From Tubiluchus corallicola (lineage: Eukaryota > Priapulida > Priapulimorpha > Priapulimorphida > Tubiluchidae), in the NCBI GenBank assembly GCA_030141605.1, contig JAQGDQ010000018.1:374001-434000 (forward strand): DNA of 60,000 bases. The letters are read 5' to 3'. The notes below the pieces were generated by a model. It made no database searches. It saw only the letters and a list, made by a program, of their open reading frames with translations, and was not told the DNA's origin. Of this stretch, positions 56,701 through 60,000 are shown one piece after another. The translations under genes and the position numbers were made by a program. The stretch's first letter is position 1, and each line of letters starts with the position of its first letter.

Positions 56701-59266
56701 CAATAATTGCTGAAGATACTACTGCTAAATAGTAATGAATTAGATAATAATGCTGATGATGATAACTTAGATGAAGAACATAAAAAAGTTCTGTCACATT
56801 AACTATTTATGAAACCACCATCATGCACTTACAATCGTTGGTGTTATTAGCCACAACAACAAGACCCATCGGCTGTCGAGGAATCTTGTCCTTTAGTGCA
56901 ATCATGTCACCACCTGTGTATTTGTTCACTTGAAAAATGGAACGAGCATGCCAGTCCGTAAAATACAGCATTTCATCAAAAACAGCTAAGCTGAATGGAT
57001 GATTTGGACTCCTCAAAGTCAACACAACCTAGATGAAAATATACAAATCTTAAGCTTTATTTTATTGATTATAGCACTTTTTTACTTACAGCTGACTTTG
57101 TCACAACTTAAATTGCAAATCAACAAATAAGAAAATAACTGCTTCTAAACCACAAAGCTGTAAATACCTTTCTATTGCTGCCATCTACATTACAGCGTTC
57201 AATTTTATCAAGCCTTGCATCAGCCCAGTACAGTTTCTTTGAGAAGTAGTCAATCGTCAGCGCATTAGGAATTCGAATGTTTGTATCAATTATAGATTCT
57301 ACATGATAACCACTAAGAAGAGCTCGCTGAATGCTTGGTCTCTTTCCATGCCAATTAGTCCAGTACATATATCTGAAAATGTACATAGGTTTTTTAAATA
57401 GTAAACAATATGTTTGCTAGTAAAACAGTCAAGATTCGGTTTAACATATTTGTCCAGATTGAAAGTTTTGCAGCCTAACCAAATTAGTTCAAATTTGAAA
57501 TAAATTTTTGAAGTCAAACTTACGATTCGCACGTATCAAGCACAATAGCTCGAGGTCGATCTCGATCCGATAACTGCACGACAACTTCCACTCTCTGATC
57601 AGAATCCTTCTTCAAATTAATGCGACTAATTGTCTGAGCGTTATAGCTTGTCCAGTACAGGTCCTCATGACTGCTATCATATGCTAATCCTTCCACATTT
57701 CCCTGATCTAGAAAAAATATTATGAAACAATACTGTTAGGATTGAGTTTTCTAAAAAAAGTAATTGTTAACTATGGAATGGGAAAAAACTATAAACTGAG
57801 TAAAAGAGAAGTTCTGTTAGATCAGTAAAAAGAAATTCATGCTTTTAAAGATGTAAACACATGGGAGTTGTAAAAGTGCGTGTGATTATGTTAAAACAGC
57901 ACAAAACATATCAGGTTGTTATGAAAACAGGTTCACCAGTGAAAATGAGAGGTAGTCCTCCAAACAAAATTATTTGTGAGTTTGCATAGCAAAATCGTCC
58001 ATAAGTCGGCAATTAAGTTTTTCTGGTTATTCACATATCTTCAATCTCCATTTCACGAGGATCACTTTTATATAAAAGTTCACCGCTCTATGTTATTTCT
58101 AAGCTGAGATAATCCACATTGAAGTTGAGGTGCAGGTTATGCACCGAAAAACGTAATCTTGAGAAAAACGCTGTTAAAGTCAGCCATTGTTTTTTGTCGC
58201 ATCTCTAGAAAATACTTAGCAACCATGCAAACTTTGGTTGCCACGGACTTCGCAAAACCACATTGAAGTGATGTTTAAATCCAGTAGATGGCTCTACCTG
58301 ATGAAGATCTGGGCTTGGCAACAGAAAAAATCTGAAGCAAAATGACAGCTTCCATGAGCACAATTGCAGTTTGAAAATAGGAGTTTTTTATAATTGCATT
58401 ACTGATTTCTAGACAGAAAAGTGGGTAAGGAATTATAAAATTGTTTTTAGTGTTTTCCAAACACTTTTTTGATAGTTTGGTGCCAGAATATAAAAGTCCA
58501 ATATATTTAGCATTGGTTTTTACAAAATACGAAAAATTGACACTTGACCAAATTCTTGGGTCATTCTGCTTTGAAGTATCATAACTCAGTTTTAACTATA
58601 CCGATTTATGGGCGGTTTTGGTATGCAAGCACACATTTTGATTTGTAAGTCATTGCTCCCATAGTTTAGTAGTTAAGCTCAGCAATTCTGCCAGTAAAAT
58701 GAGACGCAAGAAACAAATGAGTTCAGTACCGAAAAAACCTAGTAATATTATACTATTAACAATAGAAAATATATCACTTTGGTTACTCACCTGCTGCTAT
58801 AACTTCATTGTCACTGCCACTGAATGAAACTGACTGTATGTTTCCAAGAGTAATGTCACTATAGAACAATCGCTGGTGCTTCCAGTCAAATGCGAGCCCA
58901 ATAACATTTTTCATGCATGTTTCATTCTTGATTGATTGGTAAGGGCTATTCTTATTTTTCACATCATAAATGTTAATACTGTCAATGCGATCTCCACGAG
59001 AGTACATAAGAAATGCATCGTACACTGAAATAAATATAGGAAAACACTTTGACTAGCAGAAGAATACGACAAAACAAGTATTAAACTCAGCCTTGCTTCA
59101 ACAGATGTAAACTGCAAATAAAACATCAAATTTTAGTACTGACCTTCACATGAGACATTATCTGCAGCCAGTCTCCCATGTGAGCAAGCACATCGTATCT
59201 TGCTGCCCTCTCCAACATGAAAACATAAGCCTTCGCAACCACCATTATCTACACACACATTTGTGC
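23568..59266 (-). CDS. lrp1: LRP1-like endocytic receptor, 3' portion (47 exons, 5' end beyond window)
   Basis: Giant single-pass receptor that binds extracellular ligands through class A repeats and internalises them by clathrin-mediated endocytosis; release in endosomes depends on the propellers. I built the exon chain from AG/GT sites; every junction keeps frame and the total (2 + 3 x 2498 bases including the stop) is consistent. Nearly all class A and EGF modules sit on exons bounded by phase 1 introns, as is usual in the LDLR family. Module order, repeat counts (10 and 11 class A repeats), a furin-type site in the last propeller and the tail motif NPMYETLY identify LRP1 rather than LRP2 or LRP1B-like divergent members. 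LRP1B cannot be excluded formally, because the split is vertebrate-specific. The upstream half (first two class A clusters and earlier propellers) must lie at higher coordinates. Exons are given in the block entries below. Confidence 0.95.
24680..24906 (-). CDS. lrp1: lrp1 exon: transmembrane helix and proximal tail with first NPxY
   Basis: 227-bp exon (phase 1 to 0). Residues at about 24904-24830 form a hydrophobic helix rich in I, V and L, followed by the basic stop-transfer [11 protein letters not shown]. The tail then reads [20 protein letters not shown] lies at 24749-24760. Human LRP1 has NVEIGNPTYKMYE here, so this is the proximal NPxY, a docking site for PTB-domain adaptors and, when phosphorylated, Shc-type proteins. 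An acidic stretch ([11 protein letters not shown]) follows. Confidence 0.96.
25006..25460. repeat. intronic minisatellite, about 13 degenerate units
   Basis: Units of roughly 30-40 bp around GTATCAACTTGCACGGGATGACAACC with ATGAGCAAT, lying in the intron between the last EGF exon and the transmembrane exon. I count about 13 GGATGACA-like cores. An antisense open frame of 130 codons across it (25001-25393) is just repeat. Confidence 0.8.
25834..30008 (-). CDS. lrp1: lrp1 exons: propeller-closing EGF plus stem of ten EGF repeats
   Basis: Exons 29850-30008 (EGF with NHCQHQPC), 29476-29548, 29225-29326, 28289-28393, 27841-28001, 27380-27649, 26950-27050, 26552-26715, 26033-26152 and 25834-25901. 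After the first, ten EGFs follow, starting [92 protein letters not shown] and [13 protein letters not shown]. Many introns here cut inside the EGF in phase 2, unlike the phase 1 borders elsewhere. The fourth EGF has a long loop ([23 protein letters not shown]). Human LRP1 has six EGFs in this stem. The last exon ends MEEQKG, just outside the membrane, at a weak GTGCAT donor. Confidence 0.9.
26831..26920 (+). repeat. GA-rich tract, probable truncated copy of the GA-tailed repeat
   Basis: GACCAGAACAGGAAGAAAG followed by (GA)n in an lrp1 intron. The same GACCAGAACA-GAAG lead into purine-rich sequence occurs on the minus strand near 54790, so this may be the tail of the same family. Confidence 0.5.
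28934..28980. repeat. AT microsatellite
   Basis: Alternating AT tract (ATATATATATAAACATATAT and onward) in an lrp1 intron. Confidence 0.8.
30880..33070 (-). CDS. lrp1: lrp1 exons: membrane-proximal YWTD propeller with furin-type site
   Basis: Exons 32811-33070, 31792-31970, 31467-31681 and 30880-31083. Blades carry [62 protein letters not shown] and [10 protein letters not shown]. Between the second and third blades lies RMKR followed by Q, at 32838-32849, where the vertebrate protein has its furin cleavage site. The first exon must end at 32811 (donor GTAGGT, phase 0), since the next exon reads [14 protein letters not shown] in phase 0; the nearby GTGTTA donor would break the frame. Cleavage here would give an extracellular alpha chain and a membrane-bound beta chain. 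Confidence 0.92.
32838..32849 (-). other. predicted furin cleavage site RMKR
   Basis: The sense strand reads AGA ATG AAA CGA, encoding R-M-K-R, followed by Q-T-V. This fits the furin consensus R-X-K/R-R. It sits in the same loop of the last propeller as the RHRR-Q site of human LRP1. The position match is strong; cleavage itself is inferred. Confidence 0.75.
33964..34107 (-). CDS. lrp1: lrp1 exon: single EGF repeat before the last propeller
   Basis: 144-bp phase 1-1 exon. It has [23 protein letters not shown] and FLTCKAQG, and continues directly into [10 protein letters not shown] of the next exon. Vertebrate LRP1 has two EGFs here. This one resembles the second (CSQLC type). No second EGF exon is visible in the intron 34108-34588. 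Confidence 0.9.
34589..43664 (-). CDS. lrp1: lrp1 exons: cluster of 11 LDLR class A repeats (cluster IV equivalent)
   Basis: Exons 43444-43664 (two repeats), 42704-42823, 42213-42380, 40286-40480, 38100-38336 (two repeats), 36144-36272, 35072-35185 and 34589-34699. One repeat is split by a phase 1 intron between 42213 and 40480 (KCPDTG joined to RCIPQSW), which makes eleven in total. Most keep the DCxDGSDE calcium loop. The repeat at 42704-42823 instead reads [12 protein letters not shown]. The exon 35072-35185 ends at a GTAACT donor that splits the sixth cysteine codon as T then GT; the next exon supplies GT. The last repeat ([13 protein letters not shown]) has short first spacing. The two longest introns of the gene within this block hold mobile-element remains. 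Confidence 0.93.
38846..38981. repeat. nested palindromes with two alternative hairpins
   Basis: Perfect 27-bp inverted repeat at 38846-38872 and 38902-38928. Its loop (38871-38903) is itself an inverted match, about 29 of 33 bases, to 38949-38981. Located in the intron between the exons 40286-40480 and 38100-38336. Confidence 0.85.
41446..41769 (-). pseudogene. decayed PIF/Harbinger transposase fragment
   Basis: Open frame of 107 codons in an lrp1 intron. Its start reads [16 protein letters not shown], then [12 protein letters not shown]. The pattern R-x-W-V-H-x-x-x-x-x-R-x-x-x-G-x-Y-H-x-L-x-x-E-L-x-L is the N-terminal signature of Harbinger/HARBI1-type transposases. The following YFRMS region looks deleted (directly [14 protein letters not shown]). 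No DDE catalytic domain or terminal repeats were found, and the fragment is far shorter than a complete transposase. I recognise the family from the motif only. Confidence 0.5.
44353..44497 (-). CDS. lrp1: lrp1 exon: EGF repeat after the propeller
   Basis: Phase 1-2 exon encoding [17 protein letters not shown], then [11 protein letters not shown] and GTCIANCT. It is joined in phase 2 to the next exon, giving [11 protein letters not shown], a junction almost identical to that of human LRP1. It marks the boundary to the 11-repeat cluster. Confidence 0.92.
44755..46494 (-). CDS. lrp1: lrp1 exons: six-bladed YWTD propeller (seventh by human order)
   Basis: Exons 46289-46494, 45565-45755 and 44755-45146 (392 bp, the largest exon found). 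Blades carry [56 protein letters not shown] and [10 protein letters not shown]. The first exon is taken to start at 46494 because the acceptor TTTTTGAAG is in phase 1 and joins CKADS to [13 protein letters not shown]. The open frame continues upstream to 46591, but that stretch has no domain match and the wrong phase at its other acceptor. The last exon ends at a GTGAGC donor. Confidence 0.93.
45828..45890 (+). repeat. possible tRNA-derived SINE head
   Basis: Sequence GAGAGTGGTTACACGCATATG resembles a tRNA D-arm (A box). GGGTTCAATACTC, about 30 bp on, resembles a B box (GGTTCRANNCC). It lies in the lrp1 intron 45756-46288. The cloverleaf is not clean, so it is not an active tRNA gene. Confidence 0.3.
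47207..47908 (-). CDS. lrp1: lrp1 exons: two calcium-binding type EGF repeats
   Basis: Exons 47786-47908 and 47207-47335, both phase 1-1. The first starts [16 protein letters not shown] and contains [12 protein letters not shown]. The second starts [15 protein letters not shown] and contains [10 protein letters not shown]. The D-I/L-N/D-E-C openings are the calcium-binding EGF signature. The pair precedes the second propeller of the window, as in vertebrate LRP1. Confidence 0.93.
47484..47558. repeat. second hairpin-flanked telomere-like repeat
   Basis: Exact 15-bp arms TTTACAATTCCCCAC (47484-47498) and GTGGGGAATTGTAAA (47544-47558) enclose CCCTAACCCTAACC-like sequence. It lies in the intron between the two calcium-type EGF exons. 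Same design as 19849-19956, with different arms. Confidence 0.75.
48203..55705 (-). CDS. lrp1: lrp1 exons: cluster of 10 LDLR class A repeats (cluster III equivalent)
   Basis: Ten exons, one repeat each, all phase 1-1: 55580-55705, 55223-55339, 54049-54153, 52706-52855, 51355-51477, 50956-51072, 50114-50242, 49807-49929, 48639-48761, 48203-48331. Each has six cysteines and an acidic calcium loop of the CDGxxDCxDxSDE type. Repeat 1 has TCDGVPHC, as in the human repeat at the same place. Repeat 4 has an unusual long insertion between its first cysteines ([18 protein letters not shown]), also found at the fourth repeat of human cluster III. Repeat 7 has an atypical loop, [14 protein letters not shown]. 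These modules bind lysine-rich surfaces of ligands and the RAP chaperone. Repeat-by-repeat correspondence with human is my inference from these landmarks. Confidence 0.93.
48862..49773. mobile_element. pogo/Tigger-like non-autonomous element
   Basis: Terminal inverted repeats of 26 bp: CAGTAGGTGCCGCTTAATAG... at 48862-48887, and at 49748-49773 the reverse complement with two mismatches. The left flank is TA and the right flank is CA, so a TA target duplication may have decayed by one change. CAG ends plus TA insertion suggest the pogo/Tigger branch of Tc1/mariner. No transposase inside. It sits in the lrp1 intron 48762-49806. Confidence 0.65.
52970..53760. repeat. possible decayed interspersed repeat
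   Basis: Starts with ATT/AAT-rich low-complexity sequence (TTTTTTAATAATAATAAATTT) and continues through GAGTTCCAAAGTTTAGG and GGTAATCATTATAGCG stretches that differ in texture from nearby intron. The impression of a retrotransposon 3' region is weak and no coding domain was identified. Confidence 0.2.
54596..54920 (-). repeat. GA-tailed interspersed repeat, minus-strand copy
   Basis: On the minus strand: TTCAATAGGAAAAATTCTTTGAGCA ancestor-type head, TTTAATAGTAATAATAAG, ACAAGACAAAG, GACCAGAACACGAAG and then about 190 bp of purine-rich GA sequence (a CT tract at 54601-54785 on the plus strand). The same order of blocks occurs in the two copies at 59654-60000. Confidence 0.65.
55939..56067 (-). 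CDS. lrp1: lrp1 exon: EGF repeat closing the propeller
   Basis: 129-bp phase 1-1 exon. It encodes one six-cysteine EGF module ([12 protein letters not shown], then [10 protein letters not shown], ending DLRTC). It stands between the propeller and the first class A repeat, the usual position of a propeller-locking EGF in the LDLR family. Confidence 0.9.
56833..59266 (-). CDS. lrp1: lrp1 exons: EGF plus six-bladed YWTD propeller (sixth propeller by human order)
   Basis: Exons 59144-59266 ([14 protein letters not shown] core), 58791-59024, 57524-57707, 57168-57372 and 56833-57028. The propeller begins with [13 protein letters not shown]. Its other blades carry RLFYSD, DLYWTS, YMYWTNW, KLYWAD and MLYFTDW, giving six blades. 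Junction phases run 1, 1, 2, 0, 1. The segment [17 protein letters not shown] and the end [16 protein letters not shown] follow vertebrate LRP1 closely at the propeller just before the 10-repeat cluster. YWTD propellers mediate acid-dependent ligand release. The numbering as the sixth propeller rests on remembered human domain order. Confidence 0.92.
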
Positions 59267-59653
59267 CTGAAAACATACCGACGTCAATTTCCTATGTTCA
59301 TGGTACAGATACATGCTAAATGAGCACTAAAAAATTGTGCTAATTAAGCTTTTTCTGAATGCAGTTAAAATGTTATATAAACTTTAGCACATAGGTGATG
59401 CAGTCCAATGGTAAAGGCTTTTTTGGATACGAATGTAATATGATAAAGCAACAAGCAATGCTGAGAGCAATGTTGATTAATAAAAAAAATTTATCTGCAC
59501 ATCTATTAATACCAAAGAACAAGTTCTCACATGTGAAGATTCATGCCACTCCCAGTCAAGTTTTTGTTTCGTCTTGATCACAGTGCCCTGGAGGGTAACT
59601 ACCAGGTATTTATTTTTCAAAAAAATTATTTCTATCTGAGATAAGACCGATTT

Positions 59654-59795
59654 TTCAATAGAAAAAATGCCTTGAGCAGATGGCAAAATACTGCTTAGAC
59701 ACAAGAAGCTTTTAATAGTTTAACAATAAATTTAACAGAGCAAAGGTAAACAATTAGAACAAGAGAGAAATAAAAAGGGGAAGGAGAAGTATTGT
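59654..59795 (+). repeat. GA-tailed interspersed repeat, first tandem copy
   Basis: TTCAATAGAAAAAATGCC, TTGAGCAGATGGCAAAATA, TTTAATAGTTTAACAATAAA and AGAGAGAAATAAAAAGGGG. Followed at once by a second, similar copy, so a 142-bp unit is tandemly duplicated in the lrp1 intron upstream of 59266. Confidence 0.75.
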
Positions 59796-60000
59796 TTCAA
59801 TGGGAAAAATGCCTTGACCAGATGGCAACATACTGCTCAAACAAAAGATGGTTTTAATAGCTTAATAATAAATTTAACAGGACAAACCTAAACAATAGAA
59901 CGAAAGAGAAATAAAAATGGGAGAGAGAGAGAGAGAGACAGAGAGAGAGAAAGAGAGAGAGAGAGAGAAAGTGAGAGATGGCAGAGTTGAGAGAAAGAGA
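59796..60000 (+). repeat. GA-tailed interspersed repeat, second tandem copy with (GA)n
   Basis: TTCAATGGGAAAAATGCC, TTGACCAGATGGCAACATA, TTTAATAGCTTAATAATAAA and AAGAGAAATAAAAATGGG, running into a (GA)n tract that continues to the window edge. Confidence 0.75.

Larger units (their letters stand above)
23718..59143 (-). other. remaining lrp1 introns
   Basis: Introns over 300 bases in which I recognise nothing beyond the repeats listed: 27050-27380, 28394-29224, 31971-32810, 33071-33963, 35186-36143, 36273-38099, 42824-43443, 43665-44352, 51478-52705, 56068-56832 and 57708-58790. All are AT-rich and bounded by GT-AG sites on the minus strand. Confidence 0.6.

Overview
The window is eukaryotic: AT-rich, intron-rich and without operons. 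One large gene on the minus strand fills the right-hand 36 kb. It is the 3' part of an LRP1 orthologue (low-density lipoprotein receptor-related protein 1, a giant endocytic receptor). I resolved 47 coding exons from splice sites and reading phase, from 59266 down to the stop codon at 23568-23570. Together they give 7,496 coding bases, about 2,497 residues, in one continuous frame. The 5' half of the gene lies beyond position 60000. The host is an animal. The divergent tail, the extra EGF repeats and the degenerate CCCTAA (TTAGGG-type) tracts suggest a non-vertebrate, non-arthropod metazoan; the phylum cannot be told from this sequence. Layout in order of transcription (right to left): EGF and six-bladed YWTD propeller (59266-56833); EGF (56067-55939); a cluster of 10 LDLR class A ligand-binding repeats (55705-48203); two calcium-type EGFs (47908-47207); a second propeller (46494-44755); EGF (44497-44353); a cluster of 11 class A repeats (43664-34589); one EGF (34107-33964); a third propeller carrying an RMKR furin-type site (33070-30880); an EGF and a stem of ten EGFs (30008-25834); a transmembrane helix and a cytoplasmic tail with two NPMY motifs (24906-23568). 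Apart from one EGF missing before the last propeller and four extra EGFs in the stem, the order and counts match vertebrate LRP1 as I know it. The left 23 kb shows no gene I can support. It holds a well-preserved hAT-like non-autonomous transposon (7460-9045, 8-bp target-site duplication), a hairpin-flanked telomere-like tract and a few short tandem duplications. The introns carry more mobile-element debris: a pogo/Tigger-like element with 26-bp inverted repeats, a decayed PIF/Harbinger transposase fragment, a nested palindrome, a GA-tailed repeat family in at least three copies, a minisatellite beside the transmembrane exon, and a possible tRNA-derived SINE. Nothing here looks like a new multi-gene system. 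The interest lies in the receptor's domain changes and in the repeat structures.
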